Positions 17,261-25,359 are shown, numbered from the stretch's first letter. The stretch: 64,000 nucleotides of DNA from Actinoplanes lobatus (GCF_014205215.1 NZ_JACHNC010000001.1:2485001-2549000); one strand, 5' to 3'. Translations and numbers: made by a program. Notes: a model not told the origin generated them from the sequence alone.

Positions 17261-17587
17261 ATGCCGAGGACACCGCATGCCTCGCCGCAGACCCTGCGGC
17301 TCTTCGAGGCGCTGATGAAGGACCCGTCCACCTGGCGTTACGGTTACGACCTGAGCCGCGAGACCGGCCTGGCCTCCGGGACGCTCTACCCGATCCTGAT
17401 GCGCCTCACCGAGCAGGCGCTGCTGGAGGCCGGCTGGGAGCCCTCCGACCAGCCCGGCCGCCCGCCCCGGCACACCTACCGGCTGACCGGCGACGGGGTG
17501 GCGCTGGCCCGGGTCCGGCTGGCCGACGCGGCGGCCAAGGCCGCGGCCCGCCGGGGCACGAGCCTGGCGATCGTGAGGCCGGCATGA
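17261..17587 (+). CDS. PadR-family transcriptional regulator
   Basis: The 108-residue winged-helix protein has the PadR core: YGYDLSRETGLASGTLYPIL (recognition helix), then MRLTEQALLEAGWEPSDQPG and the wing PPRHTYRLTGDG. The short C-terminus makes it a subfamily-2 type. PadR proteins usually repress their own operon, which often encodes a membrane protein. Its stop overlaps the next start by four bases (ATGA), so the signal-peptidase-like protein is the obvious partner. Confidence 0.9.
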   Translation: MPRTPHASPQTLRLFEALMKDPSTWRYGYDLSRETGLASGTLYPILMRLTEQALLEAGWEPSDQPGRPPRHTYRLTGDGVALARVRLADAAAKAAARRGTSLAIVRPA

Positions 17588-18195
17588 GGCGGGTGCTGTA
17601 CCTGATCCTGAGGACCGCGGTCACGGGCAAGCCGTGGGGTGAAGCGGTGCTGGCCGAGTTCGATCAGACCACCGGGACCTGGGCGGCGCTGCGCTGGACC
17701 GCCGGCGGGCTGTGGGTGGCGGCACGGGAGCGGCCGGTCGCCTACGGGGTCGCGCTGGCCGCCGTGCTGCTCGCCGTGACCACGTCGTTCTCCTTCTCGA
17801 TCTGGTTCGTGCCGAGCAACGCCATGAATCCGACCCTCGCCGTCACGAGCCGCCACCTGGTCGACCGGATCGGCTACCGGGTGACCGGCATCGACCACGG
17901 CGACATCGTCGCTCTCCCGATCCCGGACGCGCCCGGACACGAGACCCTGCTCCGGGTCATCGGCCTGCCCGGTGACCGCATCGAGTGCCGGGACGGGCGG
18001 GTGCTGCGCGGCGGCACGGCGCTCGACGAGCCGTACCTGTCGTTCGAGTCCCAGGTGGTCGGCACCGAGTGCGCTCCGGTCACCGTCCCGGACGGCGCCG
18101 TCTACGTGCTCGGTGACAGTCGCCCGGTGGCCCAGGACTCCCGCCACTGGGGCCTGATCAGCACGGACGATGTGACCGGAAGGCTCGTCATGTGA
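17584..18195 (+). CDS. S26 signal-peptidase-like membrane protein lacking catalytic residues
   Basis: The 203-residue product has a helical N-terminus of the kind seen in PadR-operon proteins, one membrane helix at about 58-76 (AVLLAVTTSFSFSIWF) and then an S26 signal peptidase fold: PSNAMNPTL, RVIGLPGDRIECRDG, VPDGAVYVLGDS. In active enzymes the motif is SM-PT with a nucleophilic Ser, and Lys precedes RVIGLPGD. Here Ala80 replaces the Ser and Leu123 the Lys, while the structural motifs remain. The protein is therefore probably inactive and may bind signal peptides or act as a sensor. It is coupled to padR by a four-base overlap. Confidence 0.85.
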   Translation: MRRVLYLILRTAVTGKPWGEAVLAEFDQTTGTWAALRWTAGGLWVAARERPVAYGVALAAVLLAVTTSFSFSIWFVPSNAMNPTLAVTSRHLVDRIGYRVTGIDHGDIVALPIPDAPGHETLLRVIGLPGDRIECRDGRVLRGGTALDEPYLSFESQVVGTECAPVTVPDGAVYVLGDSRPVAQDSRHWGLISTDDVTGRLVM

Positions 18196-18221
18196 TGCCG
18201 TTGAGGTTGCGGGACGGCCGT

Positions 18222-18421
18222 GGGTTAGCGTTTCAGGGACCGCGCCGCAGCGAAGCCGGTGTGAAACCGGAGCTGTCCCGCAACTGTGATCCCTCTTCGG
18301 AGGTCTAGCCAGGTCGCCTGGGCGTCGGTCGCGATTCAGCGCTCCCGGGGAGGGGCGCCTCGCGGGCGGCGGCCAGCGTGGCCCCTGTCGGCGAAGCACC
18401 ACCTGACCGGCCGACAGGAGG
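18222..18421 (+). promoter_or_regulatory. Cobalamin riboswitch controlling btuFCD
   Basis: The leader carries the conserved cobalamin aptamer blocks GCCGGTGTGAAACCGG and CCCGCAACTGTGA, then a short stem and a B12-box-like TAGCCAGG-TCGCCTGG ending near 18323. Downstream, CCTGTCGGC (18384-18392) can pair with GCCGACAGG (18410-18418), which covers the first part of the AGGAGG ribosome binding site at 18416-18421. This predicts translational shut-off when B12 binds. The P6 extension region is short, as in many actinobacterial versions. Confidence 0.85.
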
Positions 18422-18425
18422 ACCG

Positions 18426-19346
18426 ATGAAACGCCTGCTCACCGCTGCCATAGCGGCCACCGCACTGTTCCTCACCGGATGTGCGAGTAACGAACCCGAG
18501 CCCGCCACCGCGTCCAGCGCCGCCGCCGGGGCGTACCCGGTCACGGTCGGCGCCGTGACCCTGAACGCTCAGCCCGCGAAGATCGTGTCGCTGAGCCCGA
18601 CGGCCACCGAGATGCTCTACGCGATCGGCGCCGGGCCGCAGGTCACCGCGGTCGACGACCAGTCCACCTACCCGGCCGACGCACCGAAGACCGACCTGTC
18701 CGGTTTCAAGCCGAACGCCGAGGCGATCGCGGCCAAGGACCCGGACCTCGTGGTGCTGTCCAACGACTCCGACGGCATCGTGGCCCAGCTCGGCAAACTG
18801 TCGATCCCGGCGTTCGTGTCACCGGCCGCCGCCACCCTCGACGACACCTACCGGGAGATCACCGAACTCGGCGCGCTCACCGGTCACCCGGCCGAGGCGA
18901 AGGCGCTGAACGAGCGGATGGCCGCGGACATCGACACGATCGTCAAGTCGGTGCCGGCCCGGAGCAAGCCGCTCAGCTACTACTACGAGCTGGGCCCGGA
19001 CCTGTACTCGGCCACCTCGAAGACCTTCATCGGCTCGGTCTTCAACCTCTTCGGGATGACCAACGTGGCCGACGCCGCCGACCCGGACGGCAAGCTCGGC
19101 GGCTACCCGCAGCTGGCCCAGGAGTCGCTGGTCCAGGCGAACCCGGACACCATCTTCCTGGCCGACACGAAGTGCTGCCAGCAGTCCCCGGAGACGGTGA
19201 AGGCGCGGCCCGGCTGGTCGTCGATCGCCGCCGTCGGCAAGGGCCAGATCTACGCCCTCGACGACGACATCGCCTCGCGCTGGGGTCCCCGTACCGTCGA
19301 TCTGGTCAAGGCCGTCGGAGACGCGGTGAGCAAGGTTCCCCAATGA
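18426..19346 (+). CDS. btuF: Vitamin B12 ABC transporter substrate-binding lipoprotein BtuF
   Basis: The 306-residue product is a lipoprotein: the lipobox LFLTGC ends at Cys19. The rest is a class III periplasmic-binding fold (IVSLSPTATEMLYAIGAG, then DPDLVVLSND, ending WGPRTVDLVKAVGDAV). Iron-siderophore and cobalamin binders look alike, but the riboswitch just upstream makes cobalamin or a corrinoid the likely ligand. AGGAGG precedes the ATG. The stop codon overlaps the first ATG of the repeat element at 19343, which separates it from btuC. Confidence 0.88.
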   Translation: MKRLLTAAIAATALFLTGCASNEPEPATASSAAAGAYPVTVGAVTLNAQPAKIVSLSPTATEMLYAIGAGPQVTAVDDQSTYPADAPKTDLSGFKPNAEAIAAKDPDLVVLSNDSDGIVAQLGKLSIPAFVSPAAATLDDTYREITELGALTGHPAEAKALNERMAADIDTIVKSVPARSKPLSYYYELGPDLYSATSKTFIGSVFNLFGMTNVADAADPDGKLGGYPQLAQESLVQANPDTIFLADTKCCQQSPETVKARPGWSSIAAVGKGQIYALDDDIASRWGPRTVDLVKAVGDAVSKVPQ

Positions 19347-19422
19347 GCGAGCTTGCGAGCGAATCATCGGCTCAGTCTTGAACTCATGGCGACGCTGGAG
19401 CGAAGCGGAGGCGGCGCCATGA
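19343..19422 (+). repeat. Intergenic coupling repeat, copy 1
   Basis: An 80-bp element spans exactly from the ATGA at the btuF stop to the ATGA at the btuC start. It matches the copy at 32212 closely (one base shorter) and the copy at 52758 partly. Here the mini-ORF starting at its first ATG reads [12 protein letters not shown] and stops, because of a one-base difference. The element supplies GCGGAGGCGG, the ribosome binding site for btuC. Confidence 0.85.
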
Positions 19423-20468
19423 GCCGGCGCCGGCCTGCCGGGCTGCGCCCGGTGTGGCTGGCGGCCGGAGTGCTCACGCTGCTGGGAGCGATGGTCCTGG
19501 CGCTGGCCTTCGGGTCGGTCCGGCTGCCGCCCGGCGGCGTCGCGGTGGAGATGCTCAATCTCCTTCCGGGGGTACGCCTGGACAGCGGCCTGACCGACCG
19601 TGAGATCGCGATCCTCACCCAGCTCCGGCTGCCCCGCGTGGTGCTGGGCGCGCTGGTCGGCTCGATGCTGGCCCTGGCCGGCGCCGCCTACCAGGGTGCC
19701 TTCCGCAACCCGCTGGCCGATCCGCACCTGCTCGGGGTGGCGGCCGGCGCCGGTCTCGGGGTGACCGCGGTGATCGTCCTGCGGGCCACCGGCGAGGTCA
19801 CCGAGCTGCCGATCGGGGCGCCGATGGCGGCGTTCGTGGGCGCGGTCGGCGCGGTGGCCCTCACCTGGCTGCTCGGCGCGGCCGGGGGCCGGGACCGGTC
19901 GCCCGCCACCCTGATCCTGGCCGGGGTCGCGGTGTCGGCGTTCCTGTCCGCGGCGCAGACCTACCTGCTGCAACGGAACGTCGAGTCGGTCCGTGAGGTG
20001 TTCTCCTGGACGCTCGGCCGGCTGTCCACCGCGGGCTGGCACGACGTGCGGGTGATCCTGCCCTACACGGTGATGACCGCCGCGATCGTGCTGGCCCAGC
20101 GCCGCGAGCTGGACGTGCTGACCGTCGGCGACGCCGAGGCGACCAGCCTGGGCCTGCACCCGCAGCGGTCCCGCTACCTGCTGATCATCGCGGCCTCGCT
20201 GGGCACCGCCGCCGCGGTCAGCGCCTCCGGGCTGATCGGCTTCGTCGGGATCATCGTGCCGCACACGCTGCGACTGATGACCGGGCCCAGCTACCGGGCG
20301 TTGCTGCCGCTGTCGCTGCTGTTCGGGGCGGCCTTCCTGGTCCTCGCCGACCTGGTCGCCCGGACCGCGGGCGGAGACGCGGAGATCCCGATCGGTGTGG
20401 TCACGGCGTTCCTCGGCGCGCCCTTCTTCGTGCTGGTGCTGCGGACCAACCGGGCGGTGCCGTCATGA
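19419..20468 (+). CDS. btuC: Vitamin B12 ABC transporter permease BtuC
   Basis: The 349-residue polytopic protein belongs to the FecCD/BtuC permeases, with about ten helices. Typical segments are LRLPRVVLGALVGSMLALAGAAYQ, NPLADPHLLGVAAGAGLG and GLIGFVGIIVPHTLRL, the last holding the contact to the ATPase. An in-frame ATG at 19386 ([12 protein letters not shown]) lies within the repeat element and is rejected as start: the same peptide precedes mqnA in another copy, so it is element-derived. The stop overlaps btuD by four bases. Confidence 0.9.
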   Translation: MSRRRPAGLRPVWLAAGVLTLLGAMVLALAFGSVRLPPGGVAVEMLNLLPGVRLDSGLTDREIAILTQLRLPRVVLGALVGSMLALAGAAYQGAFRNPLADPHLLGVAAGAGLGVTAVIVLRATGEVTELPIGAPMAAFVGAVGAVALTWLLGAAGGRDRSPATLILAGVAVSAFLSAAQTYLLQRNVESVREVFSWTLGRLSTAGWHDVRVILPYTVMTAAIVLAQRRELDVLTVGDAEATSLGLHPQRSRYLLIIAASLGTAAAVSASGLIGFVGIIVPHTLRLMTGPSYRALLPLSLLFGAAFLVLADLVARTAGGDAEIPIGVVTAFLGAPFFVLVLRTNRAVPS

Positions 20469-21235
20469 GCGCTATTGAAGTGGAGGGCCTCACGGTACGG
20501 CTGGACGGGACCCTCATCGTCGACGGTGTGGACCTGGACGTGGCCGAGGGCGAGTGGGTCACCGTCATCGGGCCGAACGGGGCCGGCAAGTCCACCGCGC
20601 TGCGGGCCATCGGCGGGCTGCTGACGTTCGGCGGGACGGTCCGGTGGCACGGCGTCCCGGCCGACCGTCTGTCCCGCCGCGAACGGGCCAAGGCGGTGGC
20701 CACCGTGCTCCAGTCACCGGTGGTGCCGCCGGCCATGCGGGTGTTCGACTACGTGTTGCTCGGGCGTACCCCGTTCATCCCGCCGCTGGGCCGGGAGTCG
20801 GCGACGGACCTGGCCGCGGTGGAGGAGGTCCTGGTCGCGCTGGACCTGGAGTCCTTCGCCGGGCGGCGTCTCGAGACCCTCTCCGGCGGGGAGCGGCAGC
20901 GGGTCTTCCTGGCCCGGGCGCTCGCCCAGGGGGCCGGGATCCTGCTGCTGGACGAGCCGACCAGCGCCCTGGACATCGGTCACCAGCAGGAGGTGCTGGA
21001 GCTGGTGGACCGGCTGCGCGCCGAGCGGGGCCTGACCGTGCTCGCCACCATGCACGACCTGACCACCGCCGGCGAGTACGCCGACCGGATGTTCCTGCTG
21101 GCCGCCGGCCGGGTGGCCGCGTCCGGCACGCCCGCCGAGGTGCTGACCGAACCGAACCTGGCCGAGCACTACCGGGTCAAGGTCCGGATCATCGAGGGCG
21201 ACCGGGGACCGCTCGTGGTGGCCGTCCGCGGCTGA
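20465..21235 (+). CDS. btuD: Vitamin B12 ABC transporter ATP-binding protein BtuD
   Basis: The 256-residue ATPase has Walker A GPNGAGKST, the signature LSGGERQRVFLARALAQ, Walker B ILLLDEPTSALD and the H-loop in ATMHDLTTAGEYADRM. It belongs to the FecE/BtuD group that partners FecCD-type permeases. Being fourth in the riboswitch-controlled unit (ATGA overlap with btuC) it should power corrinoid import. Nothing is unusual in the motifs. Confidence 0.9.
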   Translation: MSAIEVEGLTVRLDGTLIVDGVDLDVAEGEWVTVIGPNGAGKSTALRAIGGLLTFGGTVRWHGVPADRLSRRERAKAVATVLQSPVVPPAMRVFDYVLLGRTPFIPPLGRESATDLAAVEEVLVALDLESFAGRRLETLSGGERQRVFLARALAQGAGILLLDEPTSALDIGHQQEVLELVDRLRAERGLTVLATMHDLTTAGEYADRMFLLAAGRVAASGTPAEVLTEPNLAEHYRVKVRIIEGDRGPLVVAVRG

Positions 21236-21306
21236 TCTTGCACAACCGGACGGCAACCGGGTCCTGCCCGTTCCGCACTCCGGCGTTTCCTCAAGTCCCC
21301 GAACTG

Positions 21307-21582
21307 ATGGGCATGACGGACACGATGGTGGTTGAGCTGGCGATGCAGGCCCTGACGATCGCGGCGAAGATGGCGGCGCCGGTGCTCCTGACCGCCCTCG
21401 TGGTCGGCTTCGCCGTCTCGCTCTTCCAGTCGGTCACCCAGATCCAGGAGGCCACGCTCTCCTTCGTCCCGAAGGCGATCGCGATCGGCGCGGCCCTGCT
21501 GCTGGCCGGCAACTGGATGCTCCACGAGATGATGACCTACACCACCCAGCTCTTCGAGAAGGTCCCGAGCCTGCTCGCCTGA
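21307..21582 (+). CDS. fliQ: Flagellar export apparatus protein FliQ, isolated gene
   Basis: The 91-residue protein (89 from the ATG at 21313, the normal FliQ length) has two membrane helices and the FliQ pattern MVVELAMQALTIAAKMAAPV, LFQSVTQIQEATLSFVPK and a hydrophobic second helix GAALLLAGNWM. FliQ forms part of the FliPQR core of the flagellar type III export gate. No other flagellar gene is near: btuD lies upstream and a protease convergently downstream. FliQ homologues of non-flagellar type III systems are unlikely in actinobacteria. No clear FliA-type promoter is visible; CTCAAG at 21292 is only a partial match. Confidence 0.88.
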   Translation: MGMTDTMVVELAMQALTIAAKMAAPVLLTALVVGFAVSLFQSVTQIQEATLSFVPKAIAIGAALLLAGNWMLHEMMTYTTQLFEKVPSLLA

Positions 21583-21583
21583 G

Positions 21584-21610
21584 AAGGACCGCCCGAACCG
21601 GGCGGCCCTT
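21584..21610. terminator. Bidirectional terminator between fliQ and the protease gene
   Basis: AAGG-CCGCCCG pairs with CGGGCGG-CCTT around an AAC loop, with one internal mismatch. It lies between two convergent genes whose stops are 42 bases apart and so can serve both. Confidence 0.7.
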
Positions 21611-21624
21611 CCGTCAGGGGAGGA

Positions 21625-22797
21625 TCAGGAACCGACGTAGAGCAGCCGGTTCGGCGAGCCGGTGCCGCGGCTGGTGACCACTCCGGTGGTGGCGTTGTTC
21701 ACGATCGCCGCGTTGACCGTGCTGACCGAGGCGCCCGGGTTGGCGGCCAGGTAGAGGGCGACCGCGCCGGCCACGTGCGGGGCCGCGAACGAGGTGCCAC
21801 TGCCGGTGTAGGTGGCGGTGTCGCTGGTCCGCCACGCCGAGGTGATCGAGACGCCGGGCGCGAAGAGGTCCAGCACCGAGCCGTAGTTCGACCAGGAGGC
21901 CTTGGCGTCCGCGTTGCTCGTGGCGCCGACGGTGAGTGCCTCGGTGACCCGGGCCGGGGACGTGTTGCTCGCGTTGACCCCCGAGTTGCCGGCCGCGATC
22001 GTGTACGGGATCCCCGCCGTGATCGACCGCCGCACCGCCGCGTCCAGGGTGCTGCTCGCCCCGCCGCCGAGGCTCAGGTTCGCCACCGAACGGCCGGGGG
22101 TCGCGTTGGCGGTCACCCAGTCGATGCCGGCGATGACCCCGGCGGTCGTGCCCGAGCCGTTGTTGTCGAGCACCCGGACACCGACGACGTTGGCGCTCTT
22201 GGCGACGCCGTAGGTGCTGCCGGCCGCGACCCCGGCCACGAAGGTGCCGTGCCCGTTGCCGTCCTGCGCGATGTTGTCCCCGTCGACGGCGTCGTAGCCG
22301 TACGACGCGCGGCCCCCGAAGTCCTGGTGGGTGATCGTGATGCCGGTGTCCACCACGTAGACGGTGACGCCGCTGCTCACCCCGTACGTGTAGGTGCCGC
22401 TCAGCGGGAGCGCCCGCTGGTCGATGCGGTCCAGGCCCCACGGCGCAGAGGTCTGCGTGCCGGCGATCCGGACGACCTGGTCGGCCTCGACCGACGCGAC
22501 GGCGGGATCGGCGGCGAGCCGGGCGGCCTGGGCGGCGCTCAACTTCGCGGTGTAACCCTCGACGGCGCTGCCGAAGACTCGGGTGACACTGCCGCCGTAA
22601 CGCTTGGTGAGCCGGTCGGCTCGGGAGCGGTCGGCGTCGCCGTTCTTGAAGACGACGACGTACGAGCCGTCGATCGCGGCGGCGCTGTCCGCGTACAGGA
22701 CCGTCCCGGTCGCCGGTGTGGCGAACGCGGGGGTGGCGAGGGAGAGGGCGAGAGCGGAGCCGGCGAGGATCGCGGCACCTCGGATGGCGGGTCGCAT
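21625..22797 (-). CDS. Secreted subtilisin-like serine protease (S8) with propeptide
   Basis: The ATG at 22797 is chosen because GGAGGA lies five bases before it; it gives 390 residues. A signal peptide (AAILAGSALALSLATPAFA) is followed by an I9-type inhibitor propeptide at about 45-115 (YVVVFKNGDADRSRAD, ending ASVEADQVVR). The catalytic triad is complete: D150 in VVDTGI, H183 in GNGHGTFVAG and S336 in GTSFAAPHVAG. It is similar in size to proteinase K/aqualysin-type enzymes and lacks C-terminal extra domains. It should be autoprocessed and act outside the cell. Confidence 0.95.
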   Translation of the reverse strand: MRPAIRGAAILAGSALALSLATPAFATPATGTVLYADSAAAIDGSYVVVFKNGDADRSRADRLTKRYGGSVTRVFGSAVEGYTAKLSAAQAARLAADPAVASVEADQVVRIAGTQTSAPWGLDRIDQRALPLSGTYTYGVSSGVTVYVVDTGITITHQDFGGRASYGYDAVDGDNIAQDGNGHGTFVAGVAAGSTYGVAKSANVVGVRVLDNNGSGTTAGVIAGIDWVTANATPGRSVANLSLGGGASSTLDAAVRRSITAGIPYTIAAGNSGVNASNTSPARVTEALTVGATSNADAKASWSNYGSVLDLFAPGVSITSAWRTSDTATYTGSGTSFAAPHVAGAVALYLAANPGASVSTVNAAIVNNATTGVVTSRGTGSPNRLLYVGS

Positions 22798-22906
22798 GGG
22801 TTCCTCCATGGTCGTGGCCGGTGTCCTTGTTGGACGCCTGACGAAGACGCTAGAGAGAAACCTTTGATTGAAGATCAACGATTCGTTAGAGCCCTGACAA
22901 CGACTT

Positions 22907-23677
22907 TTATCGATGATTGTTGAGGATTGCGAACGTGCCGCCCTGCGGATCGGACAGCACCGCGTAACGTCCGGGCGCGATCTGCGTGGGCGGATGCACG
23001 ATCCGGCCGCCCAGGGAGGCGGCGTGCTCGGCGGCGCGATCACAGTCGCTCACCGCGAAATAGACGAGCCAGTGCGCCGGGAGATCGTCCGGCCAGCCGC
23101 TGCCGACCATCAGCTGGAGGCCGGCCACCGGGGTGCGGTTGAGTTCGCAGATCACGTACGGCAGGCCGGTGACGTGGGCCTGCCGGAAGGTCCAGCCGAA
23201 TACCGCGCCGTAGAAGGCCATCGCGCCCTCCAGGTCCCGGGTGTTCAACTCGTTCCACGTGCACGCGCCGGGCAGGCCGAACACCTCGGCGCCGCGCATC
23301 ATCCCGGCCTCCCAGGTACTGAACGGTGCCCCCGCCGGATCCAGGAACGCCGCCATCCGTCCCTGGTCCATCACGTCGAACGGCGGCACCAGCACCTTGC
23401 CCTGCGCGCTCTCCACCCGGCCGGCGACCGCGTCCGCGTCACCGGCCGCGAAATACGTGCTCCAGGCGGTCTGCTGTCCCTCGCCGAACAGCGGTCCGGC
23501 GCCGGCCACGGGCAGCCCGTTCAGGTGGAAGGTGGTGTAACCCCCGAAGTCGTCGCCGGAGATCTCTGCGGTCCAGCCGAACAGCGCGGTGTAGAAGCGA
23601 ATCGCGTCATCGAGGTCGGCGGTGGCCAGATCCACCCAGTTGGGCACGCCAGGCGACGGAACGGTCATGTCAGGCAT
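22907..23677 (-). CDS. VOC-family protein with two glyoxalase-like domains
   Basis: The 256-residue product contains two vicinal oxygen chelate modules in tandem, residues about 11-125 (WVDLATADLDDAIRFYTALF) and 138-255 (WNELNTRDLEGAMAFYGAVF). The repeated FYxxxFGWT motif and terminal DPQGGTFAIL are typical of the YkcA/27 kDa antigen group of actinobacteria. The metal-ligand set is incomplete compared with true glyoxalase I, so a small-molecule binding or resistance role is equally possible. Confidence 0.85.
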   Translation of the reverse strand: MPDMTVPSPGVPNWVDLATADLDDAIRFYTALFGWTAEISGDDFGGYTTFHLNGLPVAGAGPLFGEGQQTAWSTYFAAGDADAVAGRVESAQGKVLVPPFDVMDQGRMAAFLDPAGAPFSTWEAGMMRGAEVFGLPGACTWNELNTRDLEGAMAFYGAVFGWTFRQAHVTGLPYVICELNRTPVAGLQLMVGSGWPDDLPAHWLVYFAVSDCDRAAEHAASLGGRIVHPPTQIAPGRYAVLSDPQGGTFAILNNHR

Positions 23678-23740
23678 CGTGGCATTTCCATGCCAGCATC
23701 TGTATTAAAGTGTCAACCTTCAGGCTCCTTGTCTCGGGCC

Positions 23741-24481
23741 TCAGCCGAAACGGCGGCCCTCGTCGCGCCGCTGGGCCCAGATGGCGAGCGCGCCGAAAAG
23801 CGACGTCCAGGCGACCAGGGCCAGCATCGAACCGGTATCGAACGGGAAATCACCCACCGCCGCCCACATCAGCCGAACCGCGCCGCCGGTCGGCAGGTAG
23901 GGCGCCAGATCCTCCACGAAGCCGGGCGCGCCACCGGGCGGCGTCATGAGGCCGCCACCGAAGGCCAGCGGCAGGAACAGGATCTGCGCCACCACGAGCG
24001 CGGCCTTCGACGGCAGCGCGTACCCGATCGACAGGCCCATCAGGATGAACGGGATCGAGATCACGGCGCAGACCGCGACCGCGAGCAGGAACGCGACCGG
24101 CGTCACGGTCGCCTCGGTGAACAGGGCGGCGATCAGCGCCACCGGGATCAGCGAGACCGCCATCATCAGCAGGCCGGTCAGGATCCGGCCGGCGAACCGG
24201 GGCGCCGTGCCGGCCGGCAGCGTCCGGACATAGGGATCCCACGGTTGCGCACGGTCCTCGGAGACGCCGATGCCGTACTGGAAGAGGTTGGTGTTCATCA
24301 CCGCGAACGTGATCATCGAGGCGGTCGCGTAGGTGGCGTAGACCGGCTCGTCGCCGACGAACGGCACGACGAACGCCAACATCGACGCGGCCGGCCAGAA
24401 CGCGCTGCCCACCACGGCGATCGGGATCCGGAAGATCTCGGTGATCTGGAAACGGGCATGGATCAGGGCGAGGGCGGTCAT
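23741..24481 (-). CDS. ABC-2 type transporter permease
   Basis: The 246-residue protein has about six membrane helices in the ABC-2 layout (for example AASMLAFVVPFVGDEPVYAT and ILTGLLMMAVSLIPVALIAA). It overlaps the ATPase gene by four bases and therefore forms the export channel of the same half-transporter system. These exporters move lipids, drugs or antibiotics outward; the substrate cannot be read from sequence. The operon also carries a winged-helix regulator and another membrane protein. Confidence 0.85.
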   Translation of the reverse strand: MTALALIHARFQITEIFRIPIAVVGSAFWPAASMLAFVVPFVGDEPVYATYATASMITFAVMNTNLFQYGIGVSEDRAQPWDPYVRTLPAGTAPRFAGRILTGLLMMAVSLIPVALIAALFTEATVTPVAFLLAVAVCAVISIPFILMGLSIGYALPSKAALVVAQILFLPLAFGGGLMTPPGGAPGFVEDLAPYLPTGGAVRLMWAAVGDFPFDTGSMLALVAWTSLFGALAIWAQRRDEGRRFG

Positions 24482-25359
24482 TGCGGATCCTTTCCGGTCA
24501 TGGCGAGGAATGCCTCTTCGAGCGAGGTCGGGCGCACCTCCAGATCGCGGAACGGCACATCGTGCGAGACCAGGGTGCGAACCATCCGGTCCGCGTCCGG
24601 CGTGAGCAGATGCACGCGGTCACCCGCACGCTCCACGGACACCAGGCCATCAAAATCAAAATCAGTCAGGGGTACGGCTGACGTAAGGCTGATCCGCCGT
24701 ATCCCGACCAGCCCGCGCACCGCCGCCACACTGTCGTCGGCCAGCACCCGGCCCCTGGCGAGCACCACGACCCGGCTCGCCAGCGCCTCGATCTCCTCCA
24801 GGTAGTGACTGGTCAGCACCACCGTGCCGCCACCGGCGTGGAACTCCCGGATGCTCGCCCAGAGGGCACGACGGGCCTCCACGTCGAGTCCGGTGGTCGG
24901 TTCGTCCAGGAAGACGATCTCCGGGCGGCCGGCGAACGCGAGTGCCACCGCCAGCCGCCGCCGCTGCCCGCCGGACAGTCCACCGGTCTGCCGCCGGGCC
25001 AGATCGGACAGTCCGAACCGGTCCAGCAGTTCGCCGCGGGGGAGTGGATCGGGGAAGTGTGCCCGTACGAAATCGACGACCTCGCCGACGCGAAGCGAGG
25101 CGGGCAGACCGGTCTCCTGAGGGGTGACGCCCAGCGTGCGCCGGCTCGCCGGATCGCGCGGATCGCCGCCGCACAGCTCGACCCGCCCGGACGTCGGCCG
25201 CCGGCTGCCGGTGAGCAGGCCGACCAGGGTGCTCTTGCCGGCGCCGTTGGGCCCGAGCAGGCCGACCATCTCGCCCCGGCGGACCTCCAGATCGACGTGG
25301 TCCAGGGCGATCGTGGCGCCGAACCGGCGGGTGACGCTCTCGGCGCGGGCGTGGATCAT
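24478..25359 (-). CDS. ABC transporter ATP-binding protein (export type)
   Basis: The 293-residue ATPase has Walker A GPNGAGKSTL, signature LSGGQRRRLAVALAFAG, Walker B IVFLDEPTTGLD and the H-loop VVLTSHYLEEIEAL. It belongs to the CcmA/DrrA-like group that pairs with ABC-2 permeases; the ~70 residues after the core are the usual C-terminal extension. Four-base overlaps on both sides tie it to the permease and to the regulator, so the operon makes one exporter with its own control. Confidence 0.92.
   Translation of the reverse strand: MIHARAESVTRRFGATIALDHVDLEVRRGEMVGLLGPNGAGKSTLVGLLTGSRRPTSGRVELCGGDPRDPASRRTLGVTPQETGLPASLRVGEVVDFVRAHFPDPLPRGELLDRFGLSDLARRQTGGLSGGQRRRLAVALAFAGRPEIVFLDEPTTGLDVEARRALWASIREFHAGGGTVVLTSHYLEEIEALASRVVVLARGRVLADDSVAAVRGLVGIRRISLTSAVPLTDFDFDGLVSVERAGDRVHLLTPDADRMVRTLVSHDVPFRDLEVRPTSLEEAFLAMTGKDPQ

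Noticed and set aside
21236..21306. FliA-type promoter before fliQ
   Set aside because: CTCAAG is present at 21292 but no matching -10 element lies at the right distance before the start.
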